Origin: Rugalucina vietnamica | Taxonomy: Eukaryota > Mollusca > Bivalvia > Lucinida > Lucinidae | Direction: 5' to 3' | DNA length: 64,000 bases | NCBI GenBank assembly: GCA_964017185.1 | Contig: OZ024869.1 | Span: 52,664,761-52,728,760, forward strand | Part shown: positions 1-11,299 of the stretch, piece after piece | How the letters are laid out: each line of letters starts with the position of its first letter | Position numbering within the stretch: the first letter of the stretch is position 1 | The notes under the pieces: model-generated | Told to the model about the DNA's origin: nothing | What the model saw: only the letters and a program-made list of their open reading frames with translations | Databases searched by the model: none | Translations under genes and position numbers: made by a program

Positions 1-220
1 GGCAGGGCGACGTCAAAACCCATCCAGTGACGTTGTTTGTTTACTCTTGTTGTCGTGACGTTGGTCGTATATCGCCATGATATTAGGCGCGAAAATTTGA
101 CGTTTTGGCTGTTCCAAAATTACGTTAAGTTGGATTTATTGTCAAATAACATGAAAATGAACGGTGATATGCGCAATTAAAAATCTGATACTTGATTGAT
201 AAATGTAAATATAAGTATTA

Positions 221-574
221 AAATTCAGATTTTGGCTTTCACTGGATGATGAAAAACATTAGCTGTTTTAATGTCTCCGAGAAGCCCTTCGGGCTTCACA
301 GACATTAAAACAGCCTAATGTTTTTCATCATCCAGTGAAAGCTAAAATCTGAATTTCATGAAAAACATAAGCTGTTTTAATGTCTCCGAGAAGCCCTTCG
401 GGCTTCACAGACATTAAAACAGCCTAATGTTTTTCATCATCCAGTGAAAGCTAAAATCTGAATTTCATGAAAAACATTAGCTGTTTTAATGTCTCCGAGA
501 AGCCCTTCGGGCTTCACAGACATTAAAACAGCCTAATGTTTTTCATCATCCAGTGAAAGCTAAAATCTGAATTT
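221..574. repeat. Tandemly amplified hairpin repeat, three units of 109 bp
   Basis: The motif CTGTTTTAATGTCTCCGAG starts at 263, 372 and 481, a period of 109 bp. Each unit folds: an arm reading GATGAAAAACATTAGCTG and then TTTTAATGTCT is followed by its reverse complement after the short stem-loop AAGCCCTTCGGGCTT. The outer flanks at 223-245 and 550-574 are also inverted copies (TTCAGATTTTGGCTTTCAC against GTGAAAGCTAAAATCTGAA). The structure looks like one foldback element in which the core was duplicated twice in tandem. No coding potential. Confidence 0.85.
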
Positions 575-587
575 CAATCCTTGAATA

Positions 588-668
588 TGCTCCAGTCATC
601 TGTTTCCATGCCCCTCCCCCTTCCCCACAAGTGATTAGAGGTGGGTACGGTTACAAATGACTGGTGCA
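588..668. mobile_element. Short MITE of family H (TGCACCAGTCATTTG ends)
   Basis: The left end reads TGCTCCAGTCATCTG and the right end CAAATGACTGGTGCA, which are imperfect inverted repeats enclosing a C-rich and G-rich 50-bp core. Two longer members (33,689-34,238 and about 40,176-40,467) share the same ends. This copy is the shortest, apparently internally deleted. Confidence 0.6.
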
Positions 669-871
669 TTAGAACTACGAAATACATTTGAATTACACTG
701 GTGACTTGAGGTTTTAGTCAGGTGTTTCGACGTTCAGAGTAATATCTAAATCATTAGGGTATAAAATGACTTCAGAGAAGTACAAATTAGGAAGCAACTT
801 AATTTGATTGTCGTGACATTTTATTTCTTGCAACCTGAGACTAACAAGTTGCATCATGTCAAAAGTATAAT

Positions 872-1108
872 TGAGCCGCGCACGACCAACAACATGCATA
901 GAAGAAAGCAAAGGCACAGATCAGCTGTGCAGTAACTGCACAGCTGATCAGCGCTTTTGTTTTTGCTACACGGAAAGTTAAATTCCTTTTCTTTTTAATT
1001 TGGAAATTTTGAGCCGCTAATTATAGCCTGCTTCTGTAACTGTACAGGCCGGTTTTTGTCGGACCTGGTTGGAAACCCAGAGTGTTGATTTTCTTGTGTG
1101 TAGGTTCA
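872..1108 (+). mobile_element. Family A foldback MITE, copy 1
   Basis: Family A is about 235 bp, with inverted ends TGAGCCGCNNCATGAGAAAA and an internal palindrome close to one end (AAACAAAGGCGCAGATCAGC paired with its complement). The palindrome is followed by a conserved single-copy stretch ending ACCTGGTCGGAAACC. I call plus the orientation with the palindrome near the left end. In this copy the palindrome arms read AGCTGTGC and GCACAGCT instead of the common AGCTTCGC and GCGAAGCT. The right end is diverged (GTGTGTAGGTTCA). No ORF of significance; non-autonomous. Confidence 0.85.
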
Positions 1109-1426
1109 TATGAAAGAATTCACTTGGAGAAAAAAAATACATATTTGCAGATCTGATAGCAGTTTCTGGTCAATTTAATGTATTTGGTATTTATGTCAAT
1201 CTCCTGTTGTTATGCTTCGATAAACTAGGCTGTTGAAGAAAGGTGGTTGCTAATGTTGATGAGGGAAAAAGTATTTAATGTTTCTGCAATCCCCTACCCT
1301 AACCCAAGTACAAGGGGTTTGAGTTAATGAGCTGTGCATTTATAAAGACTTCAGTCACAAGGTCTTTGTAACACAAATGTTTAAGTCCTAAGCCAATACC
1401 CATGTTAGCTATCAAATCTATGTTGT
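1109..1426. other. Intergenic stretch, nothing recognised
   Basis: AT-rich sequence without a convincing exon, RNA gene or repeat that recurs elsewhere in the window. Confidence 0.5.
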
Positions 1427-1440
1427 ACAGACATAATATA

Positions 1441-1757
1441 CCGGCCTCAGTAGCTCAGTAGGTAGAGTGTCCGCTCCGAGATCGGGAGGTACCGGGTTTG
1501 ATCCCGGGCCGTTACATACCAAAGTCGTTTACAATGGTACTAGTTGTTCCCCGCTTGGCACTCTTATTTTCGGGGTAGGGCTAGGACTGGTCGCTCCTGT
1601 GTCAGTATAATGTGACTGGAGGTGGTATCAGGTAAAAGTGTCTGGGATCTGATTCCGCAGTGAGGTGAGCATTGAGCTCCCTGTCACAATCAGACACCAT
1701 CGTGATATGACAAATAATGTTGAAAGCGACGTTAAGCCCGAACAAACAAACAAACAC
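1441..1757 (+). mobile_element. SINE type I, tRNA-derived, full length with 14-bp target duplication
   Basis: The head (1443-1520) is tRNA-like, with A box TAGCTCAGTAGGTAGAG and B box GGGTTTGATCCC. The body follows and the tail is (AACA)n ending near 1757. The 14-mer ACAGACATAATATA flanks the element exactly at 1427-1440 and 1758-1771, a direct target-site duplication. Structure and tail imply transcription by RNA polymerase III and mobilisation in trans by a LINE. A diverged relative lies at 54,235-54,465. Confidence 0.9.
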
Positions 1758-1773
1758 ACAGACATAATATATA

Positions 1774-1832
1774 ATATAGAAAAAAGTCAAAAATGGGGTC
1801 CACATATAGCAAAAATAGTCAAAAATGGGGTC
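1774..1832. repeat. Short direct repeat AGTCAAAAATGGGGTCC, two copies
   Basis: The 17-mer occurs twice (about 1785 and 1816) in the stretch between the SINE and the next family A copy. No other function visible. Confidence 0.6.
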
Positions 1833-1931
1833 CAACAATGATCAGTGGTTACTTGTTCAAAACTGTCTTTATAACAAAATGTTATAAAGAGGTCTGGATG
1901 TAATATATGTTTTCTCATGGCAAAACTGTTA

Positions 1932-2168
1932 TGAGCCGCCGCATGCGAAAACCAACAATTTGCATAGGTGAAAACAAAGGCGCAGATCAGCTTTGCAGTA
2001 ACTGCTAAGCTGATCAGCGCCTTTGTTTTTGCCATACGGATAGTACTATTCCTCTTCTACTTATATACATAGTTTCAAGCTTCTAGCTTTATGCTGTGAC
2101 TGTACAGCCTGGTTTGTGTCAGACCTGGTTGGAAACCTAAATTGTTGGTTTTCTCATGCACAGGTTGA
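1932..2168 (+). mobile_element. Family A foldback MITE, copy 2
   Basis: Left end TGAGCCGCCGCATGCG; palindrome AGCTTTGCAGTAACTGCTAAGC, slightly mismatched; right end TCTCATGCACAGGTTGA. It is flanked by TA at 1930-1931 and 2169-2170, the duplication expected of a TA-targeting transposase. Confidence 0.88.
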
Positions 2169-2235
2169 TATAATAACTTGCAAACCGGATGTCACAGCCT
2201 CACCAAGATGTTTCCAAGATGACTTGCATATTTTA

Positions 2236-2300
2236 TGAGCCACACCATTGTTTCTGACCAGGTCTGACAGACTGGAGGCTAGAAAATTCGGACTGATGAA
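2236..2300 (-). mobile_element. Family A fragment
   Basis: TGAGCCACACCATTG, then TGACCAGGTCTGACA and the GGAGGCTAGAAA stretch match the end of family A opposite its palindrome. The rest is missing. Confidence 0.6.
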
Positions 2301-2394
2301 ATAAGGGCATCATATTACACATCATGACTTTGTAGCTAAAGTAAAGTTGCACAGCTGCTCAGTTACACTGCAGCGGATCTGTGTCTCCATTTTT

Positions 2395-5330
2395 AGCTCA
2401 CCTGAGCCGTCAGGCTCACAAGGTGAGCTTATAGTATACCCATGCTCCGTCGTCCGTCCGTCGTCCGTCGTCCACAATTTTCAAAGATCTTCTTCTCTGA
2501 AACAGCTTGGCCAATCAAAGCCAAATTTTACATGAAGCATCTATGGGAAGGGGGAACCAATGTGTATAAAAATCTTCTTCTCCGGAATCACTGGACCGAT
2601 TTCAACCAAACTTGGCATGAAGCATCGATGACTCAAGTACTACAATGTGTATATAAATCATGACCTTGCCGTGACCTTGACGTATTTTACGGCAAGGTCA
2701 ACATAGGTCGCCTTTGCATTTGAATGGCAAAAATTGTTAAATTGTCATTTAAAGGAAAAATCTTGCAGAAAATGAGCAGTAGGACTGAATATTAATGATT
2801 CTGAAAAAAATTGGGCACCAGGGGCTCATCCGCCCCCACCCCGGGGCAATATACATGTATATTATCATAATATTCAAACATCTCCTCTGAAACCGCTTGG
2901 CCAATCAAAGCCAAATTTTACATGAAGCATCTATGGGAAGGGGGAACCAATGTGTATATAAATAATCCAGGTCACATGACCAAGCGTCCGTCCGTCGTCC
3001 GTCCGGCGTCCGTCCGTCGTCCGTCCGTCCGTCCACAATTTTAAAGATCTTCTTCTCTGAAACCGCTTGGCCAACCAAAGCCAAATTTTATAAGAAGCAT
3101 CTATAGGAAGGGGGAACCAATGTGTATATAAGAAATCCAGGTCACATGACCAAGATGGCTGCCATGCCCATATATGGTAAAAACCCTTCAAAAATCTTCT
3201 TCTCCAGAACCAGTGGACTGATTTCAACGAAACTTAACATAAAGCATTGATGGCTCAAGCACTACAATGTATATATAAATCATGACCCTGTGATGACCTT
3301 GACTTATTTTACGGCAAGGTCAACATAGGTCGCCAATGCATTTGAATGGGGAAAACTTTTAAAATGTCATTTAAAGTCATTTAAAGTGAAAGTCTTGCAG
3401 GAAATGGGCAGTAGGACTGAATATTAATGATTCTGAAAAAAATTGGACCCCAGGGCCTCATATGCCCCCACCCCGGGGCAATATACATGTATATTACCAT
3501 AATATTCCAACATCATCTCCTCTGAAACCGCTTGGCCAATCAAAGCCAAATTTTATGTGAAGCATCAATAGGAAGGGGTAATCAATGTGTATATAAATAA
3601 TCCAGGTCACATGACCAAGATGGCCAAGATGCCCATATATGGTAAAAACCCTTCAAAAATCTTCTTCTCCAGAACAGGTGGATCAATTTCAAAGAAACTT
3701 AGCATGAAGCATCAATGGCTCAAGCACTACAATGTGTATATAAATCATGATCCTGTGATGACCTTGACTTATTTTACGGCAAGGTCAACATAGGTCGCCA
3801 ATGCATTTGAATGGGGAAAACTTTTAAAATGTCATTTAAAGTCATTTAAAGTGAAAGTCTTGCAGGAAATAGGCAGTAGGACTGAATATTAATGATTCTG
3901 AAAAAAATTGGACCCCAGGGGCTCATATGCCCCCACCCCGGGGCAATATACATGTATATTTCCATAATATTCAAACATCATCTCCTCTGAAACCGCTTTG
4001 CCAATCAAAGCCAAATTTTATGTGAAGCTTCAATAGGAAGGGGTTATCAATGTGTATATAAATAATCCAGGTCACATGACCAAGATGGCCGCGATGCCCA
4101 TATATGGTAAAAACCCTTCAAAAATCTTCTTCTCCAGAACAGGTGGATCGATTTCAAAGAAACTTGGCATGAAGCATTGATGGCTGAAGTACTACATTGT
4201 GCATATAAATCATGACCCTGTGATGACCTTGACCTTTTTTTACGGCAAGGTCAACATAGGTCGCCAATGCATTTGAATAGGGAAAACTTTTAAAATGTCA
4301 TTTAAAGTGAAAGTCTTGCAGGAAATGGGCAGTAGGACTGAATATTAATGATTCTGAAAAGAATTGGACCCCAGGGGCTCATCTGCCCCCACCCCGGGGC
4401 AATATACATGTATATTACCATAATATTCAAACATCTTCTCCTCTGAAACCGCTTGGCGAATCAAAGCCAAATTGTATGTGAAGCATCTATGGAGTAGGGG
4501 AATTAATGTATATATAAATTATCTAGTTCACATAACCAAGATGGCTGCCATGCCCATATATGGTAAAAACCCTTCAAAAATCTTCTCCGAATTTTGAGGA
4601 CCGATTTCAAAGAAACTTGGTATGAAGCACCAATGGCTGAAGTACTACAATGTATATATAAATCATGACCCTGTGTTGACCTTGACCTATTTTACGACAA
4701 GGTCAACATAGGTCGCCAATGCATTGGAATGGGGAAAACTTTTAAAAAGTCATTTGAGGTGAAAATCTTGCAGGAAATGGGTAGTAGGACTGAATATTGA
4801 TGATTCTGAAAACAATTGGACCCCAGGGGCTCATCTGCCCCCACCCCGGGGCAATATATATGTACATTACCATAATATTCAAACATCATCTTCTCTGAAT
4901 ATTAATGATTCTGAAAAAAAAAAAAAATGGACCTAAGGGCTCATATGTCCACACCCCGGGGCAATATACATGTATATTACCATAATATTCAAACATTTCC
5001 TCTAAAACCACTTGGCCAATTGAAGCCAAATTTTATGTGAAGCATCTATAGGATGGGGGAACCAATGTGTATATTAATAATCTAAGTCACATGACCAAGA
5101 TGGCCACCATGCCCATATATGGTAAAAACCCTTCAAATATCTTCTTCTCTGAAACCAATAGATTGATTTTAATGAAACTTGGCGTGAAGCATCCATGGAA
5201 GGAATATTGATTAGTCTGAAAAAAGAAAACGGCCCAAGGGCTTCATCTGCCCCTGCACTGGGGTTAAATACCATAATATTCAAACATGTTTATTGGTATA
5301 TGCAGCAGACTCAGGTGAGCGTTTACAGGA
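2395..5330. repeat. Tandem array of about 460-bp units (family I)
   Basis: The array opens with the inverted pair GCTCACCTGAGC / AAGGTGAGCTT and runs of (GTCC)n. The landmark CTCTGAAACCGCTTGGCCAA or a close variant starts near 2498, 2886, 3057, 3519, 3986, 4441 and 4993; the regular spacing in the middle is 455-467 bp. Each unit also carries ATGACCAAGATGGC, CCTTGAC...ACGGCAAGGTCAACA and CACCCCGGGGCAATATACAT. Units vary by deletions and a (CGTCC)n expansion near 2985-3035. Diverged single copies lie near 42.2, 48.0 and 61.3-62.4 kb, so the array grew from a dispersed repeat. Reading frames in it are short and not conserved between units. Confidence 0.9.
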
Positions 5331-5884
5331 CCATTGGTCCTCTGGTTTTGCAAAACGGATGCAGAAGCAAGTTTTCTTGTGAGGTGGCTGATCTAGTTCA
5401 AATTAAATGAATAAATTTATTAGGATTGAATTATTTATTTTTGTCATATCATTTGTTTGTACCATATGTTTTATATCTGACTTATTGTATGTTTCGTCCA
5501 TGTGTACTAAGGTAATAAGCCACAAGCTTTAGTGAGTGGTTATCATACAAACAATACACAAGGACAAATTATAATATGTAAGTTCGTAAATTTTTGTTTG
5601 GCTTTTTTTCACAAATTTTCTATTTTCAAATTATTAGTGAGTTTTTTTTATTTCACGAGTGAGTATGCAAAGCCTATAGGAAGTCTAATTGCGAGTACTG
5701 TGAATTGGCGAGACAAATTTGCAAAAGTTTAGTCCTCGCATGCATTTCCAGATTGGTTGTTGCATTTAAAGCAGCCTGCATCTTGTGCACCAGTCCTGGT
5801 AGTGTTGAAGGGTTCAATATTTGTTTTAAATAAAATATTGCAAAAAGGAACATTTTATATACCTAAACAAAAAACGCCGCGGAG
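5331..5884. other. Intergenic stretch, nothing recognised
   Basis: AT-rich, no repeat shared with the rest of the window and no supported gene. Confidence 0.5.
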
Positions 5885-6562
5885 GTCGATATCGCACCTG
5901 CATCGGGCAAAAAAATTAAAAACGTCAAATATAGGTCAAGGGAACCAGGTCAGTGTGTGGGCTTAAAGGGCATATCAATGACAAATTATTACTATGCAAG
6001 GTTTCACACTCACAGCTATCACAGGTGCAGAGAATGTAAAAATTAACAAAGTCAATGGACCGTGAAATATAGGTCAAGGGCTCCAGGTCAAGGTGCATGC
6101 TTGAAGGGCATGTCAAGGACAATTACAATGCAAGGTTTCACAGTCGCGGGTATCACTGATGCAGAGAAAACCAAACTTCGACATAAAAATTAACAAAGTC
6201 AATTGACCATGAAATATAGGTCAAGGGCACTGTGTCAAGGTGCCTGCTTGAAGGATATGTCAAGGACAATAACTATGCAAGGTTTCTCACCCACACTATC
6301 ACTGATGCAGAGAAAAGCAAACGTAGACAAAACTTTGACATAAAAATTAACAAAGTATATGGACTGTGAAATATAGGTCAAGGGCACTGGGTCAAGGTGT
6401 GTGCTTGAAGGGTATGTCAAGGACAATTACTATTCAAGGTTTGAGACTCGCAGCTATCACTGATGTAGAGAAAACGAAACTGATGTAAATGTTGACGGAC
6501 AGACGTATGGACGGAAATTTGGACTCCTATATCGCACCCTGCTATAAGCAGGTGCGATAAAA
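5885..6562. repeat. Tandem repeat, four units of about 138-157 bp
   Basis: AAATATAGGTCAAGGG recurs near 5927, 6065, 6212 and 6369, with GCAAGGTTTCACACTC and TATCACTGATGCAGAGAAAA between. The array is bounded by inverted ends: ATATCGCACCTGCA near 5888, and ATATCGCACCCTGC followed by GCAGGTGCGATA near 6528-6560. This suggests expansion inside a larger inverted-repeat element. No protein is supported. Confidence 0.82.
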
Positions 6563-6710
6563 ATGAAATGAGAGATTTGGAATTTTCCTGTATGTTGTCT
6601 GATTTCTTGATGTTTGGCCATCGCTACTAAAAATGCCAAAAAGGAAAGTTGGACTATATGCTTTGTCTAATTTCATGAAATGTTTTGCAGAAAATTCCAT
6701 CAGTGATGTA

Positions 6711-7449
6711 GATAATTATTTTTCACAATGCGTACTGTACGCATCAAAATAAATATTCAGTGCGTACTGACAATACAACTGTGTACAAGTGTTTTGAGGA
6801 TTCTTATTCTAACCTCTCATTTAGAATAAAACTTATAGATAAAGGTAGACGTATGGATAAGACCATTTAATCAAGTATGAAAATTCAAGTAAACCGGTTG
6901 ATAATCCTGTAATTACATGTCATTCTATCATTTAGGCATGTTAAACTATACATAGATAATAAGAGAAACAAATAAGGAAAACATGGATGGCTGTACAACA
7001 TGGATATATCAAGTTTTAAATTGAAAAAAATGACCAAAAATCGATGCAAAATGCCTATTCAATAAACAAAAGTGACAGACTATCATTAAACGTCATGAAA
7101 AACCTTTGATAAACAATTTGTTTGGTCGAGGTACTGAACGGAGAGCACGTATATGGTACATTGTATAACTACTGAAGATACATAATATATTGAGTGATAT
7201 GTAATATGGAACGATCAAAAAGCTGCATTAATATTGTAACTACTTTTCGATTGTTGACAGAGCAGACAAAACTAGTTGAAAAATTGTGATTTTGTGACAA
7301 TTTTAAAGGTATTTTATCTGAGTACGCATTAACTCGAAAACTGTTGGCGTACCGCTGAATTTTACTGCGTACATAGTATGCACTGGTCTGAATTTTTTAT
7401 GCGTACAGAGAGAAAAATCGTGCGTACATACGCAGTACGCATAGTTATC
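6711..7449. mobile_element. Non-autonomous DNA element with GTACGCA-rich inverted ends
   Basis: Left end GATAATTATTTTTCACAATG then CGTACTGTACGCA. The right end, read inverted, is GATAACTATGCGTACTGCG. The motif GTACGCA or its complement recurs in both subterminal regions (6733-6775 and 7320-7443). TA flanks both ends (6709-6710, 7450-7451). The interior has no transposase ORF. Confidence 0.65.
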
Positions 7450-7664
7450 TATTTCGCTGTTCCATAGTCTCCATGAAGGATGATAAAAATTCAGACTGAT
7501 ACCAGAAGATATGGAGAGTGATAGGTTCATGCCCAGGAGGTAGCAAGGAAAGAAGGTAGCACTGGTACCCCTGTCCCCATACAAGAAGATAAAAGATGCT
7601 AATGGCTTGTAAGTTAAGAGCATGTAAGTTAAGAGCAGGGGGGTGACTTTCCATCTAAACCTAA

Positions 7665-7795
7665 GGTAATATGGAGACAAGACTTCGGTTTATTTTTTTA
7701 ATTTTTATCTGAAAGACTGGAGGAGCAGGGTATCAAACTGTGATCCTTGGTTTACAAGGTGTGTGGCATAACTACTATGTCACTGACATTTCATT
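7665..7795 (-). mobile_element. SINE type IV, partial
   Basis: Read on the minus strand it gives a tRNA-like head (GTGACATAGTAGTTATGCC, then a degenerate B box). It continues into the CCATATTACC segment shared with the copies at 49,035-49,190 and 56,838-57,003. It is degenerate and the tail is missing. Confidence 0.55.
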
Positions 7796-8116
7796 GGAAT
7801 ATGTTAAAAAATTACACAAAGCTCTAAGAATGGTTAAATTTTTGGGGTAAATTTGTAATTACCTATATGCTCAATTAAACCAGAGTTGAAGGCCAGGTCA
7901 TACAAACATTTTAAGGACATGACATGTGCAGAAGCATTTGGAAAGGTCAAGAGGTTAAATGCAGGTTCTCATTGAGTAAAATACCTCCATTGTCAGAAGA
8001 AAATCTGTCTTAGGGTACACTTGAATCAGCCTTGCCATTGGAATCAAGTTAATATCTGGAATTTATATTTTATAGACAGACTCTATATACCCATGATGCA
8101 ACCAAATATGTGAATG

Positions 8117-8357
8117 GCGGCCCCCGTGGCCGAGCGGTTAAGAGCGCTGTTTCTTAATCACTCGATCTGGTGTCTGGTGTGGGTTCGAGCCCTGCTCTGG
8201 ACACGTGAGACAAGCCAAGTTCTGCTTGCGGGTGTGCCAGGTGGTTTTTCTCGGGGGGTTCTCCCGTTTTCGCCCCACCTACTGATTGGCCCATCTCATA
8301 TAAGCTGAAATTAAGCTGAAATAATCTTGAAAGGGACGTAAAACTGAATTAAAAAAA
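8117..8357 (+). mobile_element. SINE type II, tRNA-derived
   Basis: Head GTGGCCGAGCGGTTAAGAGC (A box of tRNA-Ser/Leu type) and B box GGGTTCGAGCCC. Body GCCAAGTTCTGCTTGCGGGT, then TTTTCGCCCCACCT and GAAAGGGACGTAAAACTGAA with an A-rich tail. Other copies lie at 50,090-50,346 (plus), 50,996-51,231 (minus) and a head-less one at 49,725-49,850. Confidence 0.88.
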
Positions 8358-9221
8358 TATATATGTTACTGGGCAAATTGACACAACATCACACGTCGAG
8401 TGACAAAATCAAGTATGTTACTAGTAATATTAGTCTTAAGTCTTGATTGGAATCTGGATGGACTGGGCAACAACATACAGGAGGCAATGAGCTCTGTGCT
8501 GGCAGTAGTTGCCCAATTGATCTGGCTGACAATCAACACATTTTGTCATGTGATGTGTGTGATATTGCATCAATCTTTGCAGTAACAAATTTGATTGCAT
8601 CATGGAATACAAAGTGAGGTAATAATGTCTGTATTGTAACAGAAATTTTCCTCTGCATTTTCAGAGATTGAAAAGTGGAAGAAAGTAACAGATAATTAAA
8701 AGGTGTAAGCAGCTAGTGACTGATGAACAAGGGTAAGAAAAAACAAAACACAAGTAAATAAAACTACCGAATATGGCTTTTTCACTGCAATTTGTTGTAA
8801 ATTTACAATCTCAAGCTGTTGTCTGACACAGTTACACATTTTTCGTTCATGGGCATTTTCATTAGGAACAATTTGCAGCTAAAAGCTTTAATTTCAGACA
8901 CCTAATTTCAAAGGGGTTTAGAATGATCTCCATTTATCAAATTATTACATTAACCATAGCATTTTCTGCATGCTGAATGTGCTTTGCAGGACTGTGACAC
9001 AGTGATATTGCGGTTCATACTTGCTAGCACTAGTAAGGGGTTTGATAAGTATTAGACTAGAAATGTATATACGGTCATCTTGTGTCCACAAACAGGCAAA
9101 TTCATTCACTGTAGTATTATAAAGAGACCAGGAAGCTGTTCATCCTGATATGGCGGAAAAAATTGTTCAACTGGATTTATAGAAATACATGTATTGAGCA
9201 ACAGCTCAGAAATAATAAAAA
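8358..9221. other. Intergenic stretch; possible short exon-like segment near 8665-8702
   Basis: There is no recurring repeat. TCTGCATTTTCAG ending near 8664 resembles a splice acceptor. It is followed 38 nt later by AAAAG then GTGTAAGC, a donor-like site. The enclosed segment has stops in most frames and could at best be an untranslated exon. Confidence 0.15.
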
Positions 9222-9440
9222 TTAGCCACATCTTGAGAAAACCAATGTATTGCATATGCGAAAACAAAGGCACAGATCAGCTTTACAGTAACTGCGAAGC
9301 TGATCTGACGTTGCCTTTGTTTTGGCATTGTCAAATAGTACAATGCCTCTACTTTCTAAATCTCTAGTCATCTGTGCTTGTACAGCTTGGTTTGTGTCGG
9401 ACCTGTTCAGAAAACACATTGTTGGTTTTCTCCTGACGCC
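9222..9440 (+). mobile_element. Family A foldback MITE, copy 3
   Basis: Left end TTAGCCACATCTTGAGAAAA, palindrome AGCTTTACAGTAACTGCGAAGC, right end GGTTTTCTCCTGACGCC. Both termini are diverged. Copy 4 follows after a 40-bp gap in the same orientation. Confidence 0.75.
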
Positions 9441-9480
9441 CAACAATGTATGTCAGGGTCAGACTGCTACTAGAGATGTC

Positions 9481-9703
9481 TTCGCCTGGGCTTATAAAAT
9501 GAGGCGAAAACAAAGACGCAGATCAGCTTCGCGGTAACCGCGAAGCTGATCAGCGCCTTTGTTTTCGCTACTCGGATAGTACAATTCCTCCTCTACTTAA
9601 CTCCAAAATTTCAAGCTTCTAGTCTGCTTCTGTGACTGTACAGTCTGGTTTGTGTAAGACCTGTTCGGAAACCACATTGTTGGTTTCCCCACGAGGCGGC
9701 TCA
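9481..9703 (+). mobile_element. Family A foldback MITE, copy 4 (left end rearranged)
   Basis: The palindrome carries the variant pair CTTCGCGG / CCGCGAAG. The right end CCCCACGAGGCGGCTCA is intact, but the left terminal repeat is reduced to a short AT-rich junction. Confidence 0.8.
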
Positions 9704-10495
9704 TTTAATGGTGGCAATTCTTTACAGTTTACTGACATCATGATTGAATGATAGAGTATGAACTATCCAGGGTAGGAGACGGCTGAAGTCTAGCGGAACC
9801 TAAAACAGGAGTTCTGAGTTTTAGCTTTATGTAAGTATTAGAGAAAGAGAGAGTTTTAAAAAATATTACATAAGCTGAGTCATGAGAAAACTTGCCTCCT
9901 GAGGTCAAAAAGTGGGCTGTTAGCACAAGAAGATAGAGGTTTAAAGTTATTGCTTGCCCTAGGGTGTCCATTTCATTAGCAGTCAATTTTCAGCTTTGTC
10001 TCTAAATATCAAAAATGGACTTGCTCGGAGATCTGAGAAAAAAATAGGTGTGGTTCTGAACACAAACTGTCAGCCGAGAAAAAAAGAGCTTTTGTTTGAA
10101 TTGTCCCAGTCAACAGCAATTGTCATGACAGGACGTTGCCTCGATTTTATGAGACTTTTACCCAACATTAGGATGTCATGACACTCAAAATGTGCTTCAT
10201 AAATATAACCACCCAACTAAGCCAATAGGGCTTACATGTATAGATGGTTTGACTAAACCACATTTCCTGGGCAGGCTCAGACATGAGCGGTTAACCAGTA
10301 ATCAGATGGTCGATCAGTAGATTAGAAGCTTTGCCTGGAGGCACAAGCAGCCCATCTATTTCTCTTAGGCCCCAATGGATGGGTGGGTGGGGGGCAGAGC
10401 TTGGTGGCCTATTGGTAACATGTCTCGATATGGAATGAGTTGTTAAAGAGTTCAAAAACTTCCTCCACTGCGTTGTTTCCTTTAGCAAGACAATA
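9704..10495. other. Intergenic stretch, nothing recognised
   Basis: Contains a run of G near 10380 but no supported gene or repeat. Confidence 0.45.
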
Positions 10496-10730
10496 TGAGC
10501 CGCAACATAAGAAAACCAACCAATGTGGTTTTTAACAGGTCCACACGAACCGAGCTGTACAAGCACAGAAGATGGCTAGAGGCTAGAAATTTTAGATTTA
10601 GAAAGTAGAGGAATTGTACTATCCATGTATCGAAAACAAAGGCGCTGATCAGCTTTGCAGTTACTGCGAAGCTGATCTGGGTCTTTGTTTTCGCATATGC
10701 AAAATGTTGGTTTTCTCATGATGAGGCTCA
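10496..10730 (-). mobile_element. Family A foldback MITE, copy 5
   Basis: Left end TGAGCCGCAACATAAGAAAA, conserved CAAGCACAGAAGATGGCTAG segment, palindrome near the right end, right end TTTTCTCATGATGAGGCTCA. Confidence 0.85.
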
Positions 10731-10901
10731 TTTGTTCCCAGGAAGCAGTGGCTTCATCCCAACAACTGACTGAAAATTGTTGACTGAGATGTTATACAAC
10801 AGCAAAAACAAAACAGACAGGCAAAACCTACATAAAAGTGCCAAATTCTATTACAGAATCCAAAAAATGTGTGGGTAGACTTGCACAGGTTAATGAGCAT
10901 G

Positions 10902-10910
10902 CTTTTCTAT
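10902..10910. repeat. Putative LINE target-site duplication, left copy
   Basis: CTTTTCTAT lies directly beside the tail of the LINE and recurs at 21,365-21,373. Confidence 0.6.
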
Positions 10911-11047
10911 AAATCAAATCAAATCAAATAATTTATTGGCATAAAATCCAAGGACAGGATTGTCACCATACATACAAATACAAATATCCCTAACAATAGA
11001 TAAGTGAATTCACAATAATCTGAATGAACAGAATATAATTATTATAT

Positions 11048-11226
11048 GCTGAAGCCGATCACAAACTGGGCTGTGCAGCCACAGAACATAACCAGAGGCT
11101 CAAAATTTTGTATTTAGCAAGTAGAGAGATTGTACTATCCATGTAGCGAAAACAAAGATGCCAATCAGCTGAGCAGTTACTGCAAAAGCTGATCCGCACA
11201 CCTGTTTTCACCTATGCAAATATCAG
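11048..11226 (-). mobile_element. Family A remnant in the LINE 3' UTR
   Basis: It matches from AAACTGGGCTGTGCAGCC through AGAGATTGTACTATCCATGT and a decayed palindrome (CAGCTGAGCAGTTACTGCAA). Both terminal repeats are lost or strongly diverged. Confidence 0.7.
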
Positions 11227-11299
11227 GCCCTCCAGTGTCGAGACTCGTATGTTAAAGTTAACATAATACAATGTCAAAATTTGCACTCAAACATCTTCA

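Noticed and set aside
1443-1520. Functional tRNA gene
   Set aside because: It is the head of a SINE with body, tail and target duplication.
5888-6560. Riboswitch or attenuator suggested by the GCAGGTGCGATA inverted ends
   Set aside because: The inverted ends bracket a tandem array in non-coding eukaryotic DNA; a transposon or array boundary explains them better.
7303-7680. 125-codon minus-strand frame
   Set aside because: It crosses the right end of the GTACGCA element into unrelated DNA, has no conserved motif, and overlaps another open frame of similar length.
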